DNA of 60,303 bases. Origin: Roseomonas sp. (GTDB lineage: Bacteria > Pseudomonadota > Alphaproteobacteria > Acetobacterales > Acetobacteraceae). Below, one piece after another: positions 53,112 to 60,303 of this stretch. Positions within the stretch are counted from its first letter, which is position 1. Each line of letters opens with the position of its first letter. The DNA lies in contig JADCFN010000013.1 in NCBI GenBank assembly GCA_020249505.1, positions 1 to 60,303 of the forward strand. The letters are read 5' to 3'. Both the position numbers and the translations under genes were made by a program. The notes below the pieces were generated by a model. That model was not told the origin of the DNA, did no database searches, and was given only the letters and a program-made list of their open reading frames with translations.

Positions 53112-53695
53112 GGCGCGATCCAATCGGCGGTAAGCTGGCCCGCTTCATCCCAGATGAAGCGCGCGCGTTGATGCCCGGCGGCGGCAAGCCAGAGCCATTC
53201 CAGCCGATGAAAGCCTATCGCCACCGCGGCGAAATGCGGGCGACCGATTTCCGCATCCTGCGGCGCGGCTGGCGGGGCGGGTACAACGGCGCCAGAAGCA
53301 TCGGGCGCAGCATAGCACATGCGGCTGCTCGATCGGCTGCGTTCCCAGGCAGCATCCGCCACCGCATCATCCAAATGAAGCGCCGCCTGACCCGCCACGC
53401 GTAGCTGGATATGCAAGGCCGCATCATAGAAATGCATCATGACGCGCGGATCACGCGCCATGCCGCGCGCCTTGTCACTGCGCCGGTCGGTATGGAAACG
53501 CAGGCGGCGCGCATCCGCATCGAAGCCGCGCAGCACAACGGTGCGCAAGCTGGGTGCGCCGGTATCATCCAGGCTGGCGATGGTTGGCGTATGGAAGGGG
53601 CTGCGCCGGTTCGGCACCGCATCCGCCAACAGGCGAAAGGCTTCCTGTAGGCTTGCCATGATGTCATCGGCAAAAGCGGGTCGCGCGGGTTTCAT
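53108..53695 (-). CDS. Pyridoxamine 5'-phosphate oxidase-like FMN protein
   Basis: This 195-residue protein has the split-barrel FMN-binding fold: RSPFHTPTIASLDDTGAPSLRTVVLRGFDADARRLRFHTD, then SDKARGMARDPRVMMHFYD and a C-terminal RLEWLWLAA. It resembles PdxH-like proteins that lack the complete C-terminal signature and is more likely a general FMN flavoprotein than the vitamin B6 enzyme. The start ATG 53695 overlaps the renalase-like stop by four bases. Confidence 0.78.
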   Translation of the reverse strand: MKPARPAFADDIMASLQEAFRLLADAVPNRRSPFHTPTIASLDDTGAPSLRTVVLRGFDADARRLRFHTDRRSDKARGMARDPRVMMHFYDAALHIQLRVAGQAALHLDDAVADAAWERSRSSSRMCYAAPDASGAVVPAPPAAPQDAEIGRPHFAAVAIGFHRLEWLWLAAAGHQRARFIWDEAGQLTADWIAP

Positions 53696-54663
53696 GCCTG
53701 CACCCGCGCGGCAAGCGCCGCACCGCTTTGCCATGCCGCTTCAGCACGCCCGCCAATGCAGCCATCGCTCGCATAGCCGATACGCGCCGTGTCATCCCAA
53801 AGGCATGGTTCGCCCAAGGGCGCTTCCAGCAGCGAAAAGCGCCAGCGATGTGCCACTGCCATGAAGGGTACGGGCAAGGGTGTGGCGCTGAAGCTGGCCA
53901 GCGCGGCGAGTAAAGGTTGCGCAATGTCTTCTGCGGGCAATTCCAGATGCGCACGCGTCCAGGCAGGCGCCGCCTGGATCACCCAGTTTTCTTGGCCCGC
54001 ATCGCGGCCGGGCTTGGCGGAATCCCGCGCCGCCCAGCCAATGGCATGGGCTTCAGGGCGGAGCGTCTCCGGCAGGGCAAGCGGCGCGTTGAAAGCCGCC
54101 ATCACCGTCCAACAAGGCGCGTATCGAATGGCAGCAAGCGCTCCATGCAGCCTTGGCGCGTGTTGCCCCAGAACCTCCCGCGCTTGCGTCGCCGGCATGG
54201 TCAGCAGCACCGCAGCAAAAGGGCCGGCTTCTTCCGGCGTGATCTCGGGCAAAGGCTTGCCCGGGCGCACCTGCCGCGCATCCCAATGGCGCAGCGTCCA
54301 GGCGCCGGGCTGTCCGGTGATTTGCCCGACATGGCGCGAGGCAACACAAGGAATGTCACCGAGCAAGGCGTGCGGCACGGCTGACATGGAAGGCACGCCA
54401 ACGTGCCGCGCCGCATCGGGCCAGGGCGCGGTTCCAGCCTCAGTCAAGGCAGAAGCGAACTCCGCACTCTCCGCACGCAGATATTGCGCGCCATGATCGA
54501 ATTGCAGCTTGCGCCCTTCAGCCTCGATCCTGCGTGTCGCAAGGCGCCCGCCTGGGCCGCGGCCCTTGTCGAAGATCGTCACCGCATGGCCGCGCGCGAT
54601 CAGCGCACGTGCCGCTGAAATGCCGGCAAGCCCAGCGCCAATGATGGCAATCGGTAGCGCCAT
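53692..54663 (-). CDS. Renalase-like FAD/NAD(P) oxidoreductase
   Basis: This 323-residue flavoprotein has the dinucleotide-binding GAGLAGISAARALIARG (9-25) followed by FDKGRGPGGRLATRR, typical of the renalase/amine-oxidoreductase-like group. FDHGAQYLRA follows. Renalases oxidise isomeric forms of NAD(P)H; other members have unknown substrates. The start ATG 54663 overlaps the DUF924 stop by one base (TGATG). It sits between DUF924 and a flavin-binding PNPOx-like gene, which suggests a flavin-linked pathway. Confidence 0.78.
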   Translation of the reverse strand: MALPIAIIGAGLAGISAARALIARGHAVTIFDKGRGPGGRLATRRIEAEGRKLQFDHGAQYLRAESAEFASALTEAGTAPWPDAARHVGVPSMSAVPHALLGDIPCVASRHVGQITGQPGAWTLRHWDARQVRPGKPLPEITPEEAGPFAAVLLTMPATQAREVLGQHAPRLHGALAAIRYAPCWTVMAAFNAPLALPETLRPEAHAIGWAARDSAKPGRDAGQENWVIQAAPAWTRAHLELPAEDIAQPLLAALASFSATPLPVPFMAVAHRWRFSLLEAPLGEPCLWDDTARIGYASDGCIGGRAEAAWQSGAALAARVQA

Positions 54664-55235
54664 CAGAAGCCTCCCCCGGCAGCAAGCCAAGCCTGTTCGG
54701 TTGGCGTTGAAATCCGACCAAGTGCGGCATTGCGATGCGGGAAGCGCCCGAATTCCTGGATGACCACGCGGTGTCGCCAAGCATAGTCAATGGCACCTTT
54801 TTCGCGCGCATGATGCGGGATATCTCGCAGCCCTTCAAATAAGGCGACCGACAAATCCTGATCCGCCATCGCCTCACTATGTTCAAAGGGCAGATAGAGG
54901 AAGGGCTTTTCGAAAGGACCAAGCTGCAGGTCAAAGCGCTTTTCCAGCACCACCTTGCGCGCAATGGCGCGGGCATGCGCGTCACTCGCAAAGGCTTCGC
55001 CGCTACCGCGAAACACATTACGCGGGAATTGATCAAGCAGGATCAGCAGTGCCAGCGCGCCTGTTGGCGTTTCAGCCCAGGAATCGAAAGCGCCTTCGCG
55101 TGCCGGGCCAATCAGCGCGCCGAAACGCTCACGGATTTCGGCATCGAAAGCATCGTTCTTTTGAAACCAGATCGGGCGATAAGTGTCGCGTCCTTCGGCA
55201 TACCAGAAGGCGCGGATGGCTTCAGCGTCACTCAT
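54663..55235 (-). CDS. DUF924 family protein
   Basis: This 190-residue alpha-helical protein has the DUF924 pattern, with a start at AEAIRAFWYAEG, then LLILLDQFPRNVFRGSGEAFASDAHA and FLYLPFEHSEAMADQ. The function is not established; the fold resembles TPR-like helical bundles. The start ATG 55235 overlaps the FAD/Fe-S oxidoreductase stop by four bases. Confidence 0.85.
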   Translation of the reverse strand: MSDAEAIRAFWYAEGRDTYRPIWFQKNDAFDAEIRERFGALIGPAREGAFDSWAETPTGALALLILLDQFPRNVFRGSGEAFASDAHARAIARKVVLEKRFDLQLGPFEKPFLYLPFEHSEAMADQDLSVALFEGLRDIPHHAREKGAIDYAWRHRVVIQEFGRFPHRNAALGRISTPTEQAWLAAGGGF

Positions 55236-58147
55236 GCCAAGGCACGGTCCAGCAGCCGCACGGAGTGGATCGCCTCTCGCCCACCGAGATCACCGATTTG
55301 GTGCCGGCAGGATGTGCCATCGGCGATGATGAAATCATTGGCGGCAGCAGCCCGCACGGCCGGCAGCAGCGACAATTCCGCCATGGCTTTGGATGCTTCC
55401 AGGCTTTCGGCCTGATAGCCAAAGGCCCCCGCCATGCCGCAGCAGGAAGATGTGATGGGCTTCACATTCACGCCTGGGATGCGCTTCAACAGCGCGACCG
55501 CCGCCGGAAAGGCACCAAAAGCTTTTTGGTGGCAATGGCCATGGATATGCACAGTCGCCTCCAGCGGCTTGAAGGCCAGCGCTGGCTTGTCGCGCTCCAG
55601 CAATTCACTCAGCAGCAAGGCACGCTTGGCCAAGGCGCGACTTTCTTCGCCCGGCAACAGCACCAGGAATTCATCGCGGAGCGTGGTCAGTGATGAAGGT
55701 TCAATGCCCACCACCGGCGATGCGAAGGGCGCCAGGGCCGCGATCACGCGGCGCGCTTCAATACGCGCTTCGTCAACCATCCCGGCGGCGAGCAAGGTGC
55801 GGCCTTCATCCAAGGGGCGCATGCCACGTGGTGGCCGCGCCACGGCGGGATCATAGCCGGCCGCGCGCAACACGCGGATGGCGGCGCGCAAATTTTCCGG
55901 CTCAAAGTAACGGTTGAAGGCATCGGGCAGCAGGATGACTTCGCCTACCCTGCCATCCGGGGCGCGCAATTCCCAATCATGGAAAACATCACCGCGAAAA
56001 CGCGGCAGCGGCCTGTCTGCTGCCAGGCCCAGCATGCTTTGCGTGAGCGCCGGCAGGCCAGGGATCATATCGCGCAGATTGAAAAGAATGGGCGCCATGG
56101 AAGCGAAGCGCGCAATGCGCGGCAGCCGCGCGATCAGGCGTTCGCGCAATGGCACGCCATGGCGCTTGGCGCGCGCGGCCAAAGCCTCGATCTTCATGCG
56201 CGCCATGTCCACGCCGGTTGGGCATTCGCGCTTGCAGCCCTTGCAGGAAACGCACAGCGCCATGGCGGCGGCGACCTCATCCCCCGCCAGCGCATCCGGT
56301 CCCAATTGGCCCGTGAGTGCCAGGCGCAGCGTATTCGCCCGCCCGCGCGTCAGGTGCTGTTCATCCCGCGTCGTACGATAGGATGGGCACATGACATTGG
56401 CATCAAACTTCCGGCAGGTACCGTTGTTGTTGCACATCTCAACCGCGCTCAGCAGACCGCCAAGCGGGCCGGGATAGTCAGACCAATCCAGCACCGGCGT
56501 TATCGCCGGATCGGCGGAGTAATCAGGCCCATAACGAAACAGCGAACGATCATCCATGCGCGGCGGGCGCGTGATGCGATTGGGGTTCAGCAAACCGCGC
56601 GGATCAAAAGCATCCTTCACTTCTTCAAAGGCAGTAACGATCCGGTCCCCAAACATCGGGCGATGGAATTCAGACCGCACAATGCCATCGCCATGTTCGC
56701 CGGAATGGCTGCCCTTATATTCGCGCACCAGCGCGAAGCATTCCTCGGCAATGGCGCGCATTTTCGCAACTTCCGCGCCATCCTTCATGTTCAAGACAGG
56801 GCGCACATGCAAGCAGCCGACAGAAGCATGTGCATACCAGGTGCCCTTGGTGCCGTGCCTGGCGAAAACCTCATTGAGCTTTTCGGTGTAATCGGCCAGA
56901 TCATCCAAACCAACCGCGCAATCTTCAATGAAGGAAACTGGCTTCCCGTCCCCCTTCATGGACATCATGATATTGAGGCCGGCTTCACGCACCTCAGCAA
57001 TCGCGGCCTGAAAGCCCGCATCGGTCGCGCGCACCACCTGGCCGGGATGGCCCAGATCGGCCATCATTTCTTCCAGCCGCGCCAAATCGCGCAGCAGCGG
57101 GCCATCTTCCTGGCCGTGAAATTCCACGATCAGCAGGCTATCCGGTTCGCCGATCAGCATCTTGTCAATCGTTGCGCGATAGATCGGGATGGAACGCCCC
57201 AGATCAATCATGGTGCGATCCACCAATTCCACCGCTTCCGGCATCAGCGAAACCAGATGCTTCGATGCCTCCATCGCCTTGCGGAAGCTTGGGAATTGGC
57301 AAATGCCCAAAACCTTACGCGGCTTGATCGGCCATAGCTTCAGATCAAGCGCTGCCGAGAAAGCCAAGGTCCCTTCCGATCCCACCAGCAGCCGCGCCAG
57401 ATTGCCGCGCCCCGCTGCCCGCGCCGCCGGTGTCAGCGCTTCGATGTTGTAGCCACCGACGCGGCGGAGTTGTTCGGGGAAGCGCGCGGCAATCTCCTCA
57501 GCCTCCCGCGCGCCAAGTGCCCGCAGGCGCTGGATCAGATCGGCAATGCCGCCCGGCACTTCGGCGCCCAAATTGTCGGGCAGATCGCCAAAGCGAAACC
57601 GCGTGCCATCGGCCAGCAGCGCATCAATCGCCAGCACATTATCGGCCATCAGCCCGTAGCGGATGGATTTGGACCCGCAGGAATTATTCCCAGCCATCCC
57701 GCCAATGGTGCAGCGCTGCCAGGTGGAAGGGTCCACCGGATAGAACAGCCCATGGGCCTTCAGCGCATCATTCAACGCACCGAGGGTAATGCCAGGCTCA
57801 ACGCGCGCCATGCCGGCCTTGGCATCCACTTCCAGCACGCGCCTCAGGTATTTGGTGCAATCCAGCACCAGGGCGCGGTTGACGGTCTGCCCGCATTGGC
57901 TGGTGCCGCCGCCCCGCGGCAGGATCGGCACGCTTTCTTCCCGGCAAATCGCCAAGGCAGCTTCCACATCGGCGATGGAACGCGGCACGACAGCCCCAAT
58001 CGGTTCCTGCTGATAGATGGATGCATCAGTGGCATAGCGGCCGCGATCCGCGGGGCGGAACAGCACCTCGGCGCTGGTCTCACGCCTCAAGCGGGCAGCC
58101 AGGCGGGGGTCTCCGGGCGTGATCCGGCCAGGGGGCAGGGCATTCAT
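55232..58147 (-). CDS. FAD- and Fe-S-binding oxidoreductase (D-2-hydroxy-acid dehydrogenase-like)
   Basis: This 971-residue protein fuses an FAD_binding_4 domain (PRGGGTSQCGQTVN, then GITLGALNDALK), an FAD-linked oxidase C-terminal domain, a four-cysteine iron-sulfur segment (CVSCKGCKRECPTG) and a CCG domain (HGHCHQKAFGAFP, then SSCCGMAGAFGY). Relatives such as YdiJ oxidise D-2-hydroxyglutarate or D-lactate; glycolate oxidase-like activity is also possible. It heads the seven-gene operon and reads divergently from the aminotransferase, with 91 bases between starts. Confidence 0.87.
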   Translation of the reverse strand: MNALPPGRITPGDPRLAARLRRETSAEVLFRPADRGRYATDASIYQQEPIGAVVPRSIADVEAALAICREESVPILPRGGGTSQCGQTVNRALVLDCTKYLRRVLEVDAKAGMARVEPGITLGALNDALKAHGLFYPVDPSTWQRCTIGGMAGNNSCGSKSIRYGLMADNVLAIDALLADGTRFRFGDLPDNLGAEVPGGIADLIQRLRALGAREAEEIAARFPEQLRRVGGYNIEALTPAARAAGRGNLARLLVGSEGTLAFSAALDLKLWPIKPRKVLGICQFPSFRKAMEASKHLVSLMPEAVELVDRTMIDLGRSIPIYRATIDKMLIGEPDSLLIVEFHGQEDGPLLRDLARLEEMMADLGHPGQVVRATDAGFQAAIAEVREAGLNIMMSMKGDGKPVSFIEDCAVGLDDLADYTEKLNEVFARHGTKGTWYAHASVGCLHVRPVLNMKDGAEVAKMRAIAEECFALVREYKGSHSGEHGDGIVRSEFHRPMFGDRIVTAFEEVKDAFDPRGLLNPNRITRPPRMDDRSLFRYGPDYSADPAITPVLDWSDYPGPLGGLLSAVEMCNNNGTCRKFDANVMCPSYRTTRDEQHLTRGRANTLRLALTGQLGPDALAGDEVAAAMALCVSCKGCKRECPTGVDMARMKIEALAARAKRHGVPLRERLIARLPRIARFASMAPILFNLRDMIPGLPALTQSMLGLAADRPLPRFRGDVFHDWELRAPDGRVGEVILLPDAFNRYFEPENLRAAIRVLRAAGYDPAVARPPRGMRPLDEGRTLLAAGMVDEARIEARRVIAALAPFASPVVGIEPSSLTTLRDEFLVLLPGEESRALAKRALLLSELLERDKPALAFKPLEATVHIHGHCHQKAFGAFPAAVALLKRIPGVNVKPITSSCCGMAGAFGYQAESLEASKAMAELSLLPAVRAAAANDFIIADGTSCRHQIGDLGGREAIHSVRLLDRALA

Positions 58148-58238
58148 ACGGGGCGGTCCTGAAACATCTTATGCGGAATTGGTCTTGGCACGGATGGGGG
58201 GTTTCGCCCATGTAGGGGCCACAAACAAGGATTCCACC

Positions 58239-59423
58239 ATGGCTTACTTCCAATCCAAGCCCACCGCCGGGCGCCATTTCCTGCAAATCCCGGGGCCGAG
58301 CAATGTGCCAGACCGCGTGCTGCGCGCGATGGACAACCCCACCATGGACCATCGCGGGCCGGATTTTGGCATCTTTGGCAAGAGGGTACTGGAGAAAATC
58401 CGCCACGTTTTCAAGACCAAAGGCCCGGTGGTGATCTACCCCGCCAGCGGCACCGGCGCCTGGGAAGCCGCTTTGGCCAATACGCTTTCGCCCGGCGACC
58501 GGGTGCTGATGTGCGAAACCGGCTGGTTCGCGCATCTTTGGCATGAAATGGCATCGCGCCTTGGGATCGTGACGGATTACGTGCGGACCGATTGGCGCCG
58601 CGGCGCGGATGTGGAAGCGATTGAGGCAAAGCTGCGCGAAGACAAGGGCCATACTATCAAGGCCGTGGCCGTGGTGCATAATGAAACCAGCACCGGTGCC
58701 ACTTCCCGCATTGCCGAAGTGCGCCGCGCCATGGATGCTGCCGGCCACCCCGCCCTGTTGCTGGTGGATACCATTTCCTCACTCGGGTCCATGGATTACC
58801 GGCATGATGAATGGGGCGTGGATGTCACCGTATCGGGCTCACAAAAGGGGCTGATGCTGCCTCCGGGCCTGTCCTTCAACGCGATCAGCGCCAAGGCGCT
58901 AAAGGCGAGTGAGACCGCCAAGCTGCCGCGCAGCTTTTGGGATTGGCAGCCGATGATCGCATCCAATGCCACGGGCTATTTCCCTTACACACCCGCGACT
59001 AATCTTTTGTACGGGCTGGATGCGGCGGTGGATATGCTGCTGGAAGAGGGCCTGGATAACGTCTTCGCCCGGCATGATCGCCACGCGGAAGCGGCGCGCC
59101 GCGCCGTACGCCATTGGGGTTTTGAGATTCAATGCGCAGATCCGCGCCATTACTCATCCGTGCTGACCGCGGTGCGGCTACCGGAAGGCCATAGTGCCAA
59201 TGCGCTGCGCGCCACCATCCTGGAACGCTTCAACATGAGCCTGGGCAATGGGCTTGGCCAATTGAATGACCGCGTTTTCCGCATTGGCCATTTGGGCGAT
59301 TTCGGTGATTTGCAATTGGTCGGCACCTTGGGCGGGGTTGAAATGGGGCTGCGCGCTGCCGGCGTGCCGCATCAATCGGGCGGGGTGCAGGTGGCGATGG
59401 CCTATCTCAGCGGGAATGCGTGA
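58239..59423 (+). CDS. Serine-glyoxylate / alanine-glyoxylate-type aminotransferase
   Basis: This 394-residue class V PLP enzyme has [19 protein letters not shown] at the start, [20 protein letters not shown] (glycine-rich cofactor contact), [13 protein letters not shown] (Asp177) and Schiff-base Lys203 in [12 protein letters not shown]. It transfers amino groups to glyoxylate, forming glycine. The adjacent FAD/Fe-S oxidoreductase could supply glyoxylate or a related keto acid. A weak ACAAACAAGG leader precedes ATG 58239. Its 3' end overlaps the acyltransferase gene by 22 bases, tail to tail. Confidence 0.88.
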   Translation: MAYFQSKPTAGRHFLQIPGPSNVPDRVLRAMDNPTMDHRGPDFGIFGKRVLEKIRHVFKTKGPVVIYPASGTGAWEAALANTLSPGDRVLMCETGWFAHLWHEMASRLGIVTDYVRTDWRRGADVEAIEAKLREDKGHTIKAVAVVHNETSTGATSRIAEVRRAMDAAGHPALLLVDTISSLGSMDYRHDEWGVDVTVSGSQKGLMLPPGLSFNAISAKALKASETAKLPRSFWDWQPMIASNATGYFPYTPATNLLYGLDAAVDMLLEEGLDNVFARHDRHAEAARRAVRHWGFEIQCADPRHYSSVLTAVRLPEGHSANALRATILERFNMSLGNGLGQLNDRVFRIGHLGDFGDLQLVGTLGGVEMGLRAAGVPHQSGGVQVAMAYLSGNA

Positions 59424-60043
59424 TTTTCGAAGCGTGAACAGAAGGCTTCCACATCTTCGGATTGGAAGCTTTCCAACCGCTCCATAATCTCTTCAAAAGG
59501 CCAGTCCCACCAGGCAATCGCTTGCAGCCGTGCAGCAGTGTCGTGCGGGAAGCGTTCCTTAATGACGCGTGCTGGAACTCCGCCCACAATGGTATAGGGC
59601 GCAATATTCCGCGAAACCACTGCACCCGCCGCCAGCACCGCGCCATCACCAACGGTCACGCCGGCCAGCACCGTGACGCCATGTCCGATCCAGACATCAT
59701 TTCCAATTCTGACCCGCGCTGCGCGACGTTCGGCAAAGAACGTGGCGTCACGCTTTTTGGTCGTGTCATAATACTCCGGCACATAGGTGAAGCGATGCTG
59801 TGCGGGGCGGCCGCTTGGGTGATCCGGCGGCCCGATCCTGACACAAGCCGCTATGGCGCAGAATTTGCCGATGTCGGCATCTGCCACCTGGCAATCATGC
59901 CCAAGATAGGATGCATCACCAAGTGTCGTGTATTCAACCGATGTGCGTTCCAGGATTTCGCAGCGGGCGCCGATGCGCGATTCACGCAGCTTCGCGCTTG
60001 GGTGGATAAGGGTTTCAAGAATTTTCGGCTTGGGCGGTGGCAT
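59402..60043 (-). CDS. Phosphonate-operon-type hexapeptide acyltransferase
   Basis: This 213-residue left-handed beta-helix protein has repeated hexapeptides ([20 protein letters not shown], then [26 protein letters not shown]), the active-site-type [13 protein letters not shown] segment, and a C-terminal [13 protein letters not shown]. These match the acetyltransferase family found in phosphonate (phn) operons. The acyl acceptor is unknown. No other phn gene is in the window; it is the last gene before the right-hand insertion sequence, so partners may lie beyond it. ATG 60043 has GTGGAGA upstream. Confidence 0.78.
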   Translation of the reverse strand: MPPPKPKILETLIHPSAKLRESRIGARCEILERTSVEYTTLGDASYLGHDCQVADADIGKFCAIAACVRIGPPDHPSGRPAQHRFTYVPEYYDTTKKRDATFFAERRAARVRIGNDVWIGHGVTVLAGVTVGDGAVLAAGAVVSRNIAPYTIVGGVPARVIKERFPHDTAARLQAIAWWDWPFEEIMERLESFQSEDVEAFCSRFENHAFPLR

Positions 60044-60115
60044 GCCGACGGTCTCCACGGGTTACCAAAGCAGAACGCCGGAAAGAGTTGGCTCGGTCAA
60101 CCCAGTGGTCCGGTC

Positions 60116-60140
60116 GCTGCTGTCAGTTCCCGACAGCAGC
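60116..60140. terminator. Perfect 9-base hairpin near the right IS
   Basis: GCTGCTGTC and GACAGCAGC pair perfectly around the 7-base loop AGTTCCC. A second inverted repeat (TAGCCCA/TGGGCTA, 60147-60168) abuts the CTAG at the insertion-sequence tip. It lies upstream of the acyltransferase gene, so it may stop transcription entering from the right or act as an upstream regulatory structure. Confidence 0.45.
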
Positions 60141-60169
60141 ATGAATTAGCCCACCAAATATTGGGCTAG

Positions 60170-60303
60170 GAGCCTGTCTGAGAATTCCCTAGTTTCTTCT
60201 CTGTAATTCTGATTCATTTGTTTTCATGAGCAAGACTTTCCGAGCGTGGGATGTGGACCAGGGGTGGCTACTTCCTGCTTCGCTGCATCAGTGTGTACCC
60301 CCC
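60170..60303 (+). mobile_element. Right-edge IS1182-family insertion sequence, partial
   Basis: This mirrors the left-edge element in inverted orientation: 132 of the 134 bases match its reverse complement. The tip GAGCCTG follows CTAG at 60166-60169. The element runs off the window edge. The two differences show that these are separate, slightly diverged copies, unless one reflects assembly error. Confidence 0.85.
60226..60303 (+). CDS. IS1182-family transposase, N-terminal fragment
   Basis: Twenty-six codons from ATG 60226 read MSKTFRAWDVDQGWLLP and then ASLHQCVPP before the window ends. The protein is the same as the left copy except for Cys in place of Phe. It reads outward, away from the 60-kb segment. 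No catalytic residues are visible; the truncation is caused by the window edge. Confidence 0.83.
   Translation, partial: MSKTFRAWDVDQGWLLPASLHQCVPP

Noticed and set aside
55979-57337. 452-codon plus-strand frame opposite the FAD/Fe-S oxidoreductase
   Set aside because: Antisense to a gene with several conserved cofactor motifs; no family resemblance.
1-60303. The whole window as a 60-kb composite transposon
   Set aside because: The segment contains galU, polA, gmk, ctrA, tkt, gap, pgk and recQ, which are core genes. An assembly break at a repeat is simpler.

Overview
The window is a GC-rich (roughly 65 %, by eye) alphaproteobacterial chromosomal segment with dense, mostly operonic genes. 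A convincing CtrA cell-cycle regulator, a Bug/TctC-type binding protein, the yicC-gmk pair and the tkt-gap-pgk order suggest an aerobic Alphaproteobacterium, perhaps Acetobacteraceae (Roseomonas-like); the family is inference. No tRNA, rRNA, CRISPR array or phage module was found.

Both ends lie inside nearly identical, oppositely oriented copies of one IS1182-family insertion sequence (132 of 134 bases match). Each copy starts next to CTAG and encodes the start of the same transposase, reading off the window. The left copy sits exactly at the galU stop codon.

Layout. 0.2-13 kb: galU; a haem/flavin membrane reductase; a DUF1028 / class V aminotransferase / alcohol dehydrogenase operon; an SDR; yicC-gmk-AEC transporter; MFS transporter; zinc-finger protein-polA. 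13-18 kb: lipoprotein-like hydrolase, HIT protein, GMC oxidoreductase, a 514-base gap holding a decayed IS630-type transposase and a palindromic repeat, and a tandem universal stress protein. 17.7-22.6 kb: an amino-acid-type catabolic cluster (M20 deacylase divergent from a threonine-synthase-like PLP enzyme, an M81/MlrC metallopeptidase and a DSD1-family PLP enzyme). 22.6-25.7 kb: an arsenate-resistance operon with a fused ArsR-ArsC protein, an arsenic-type GAPDH and ArsJ, behind an 11-bp-arm inverted repeat. 25.7-35 kb: binding proteins, a flavodoxin-like protein, a TPR protein, an epimerase-like protein, FAH-family and alpha/beta hydrolases, and a Crp/Fnr regulator. 35-44 kb: ctrA, a Ca2+/H+ antiporter, tkt-gap-pgk, a flavin monooxygenase and a zinc alcohol dehydrogenase. 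44-50.7 kb: cydDC without cydAB, a radical SAM protein with extra cysteines, recQ. 50.7-58.1 kb (minus strand): seven tightly coupled genes from a large FAD/Fe-S oxidoreductase through DUF924, renalase-like, PNPOx-like, DUF3253 and DUF1499 proteins to an SbmA/BacA-type ABC transporter. 58.2-60.1 kb: serine-glyoxylate-type aminotransferase and a phosphonate-operon-type hexapeptide acyltransferase.

The strongest leads are the arsenic operon, whose ArsR half has no cysteine, the seven-gene coupled operon, the M20/PLP/M81/DSD1 cluster, and structured intergenic regions on both sides of ctrA.
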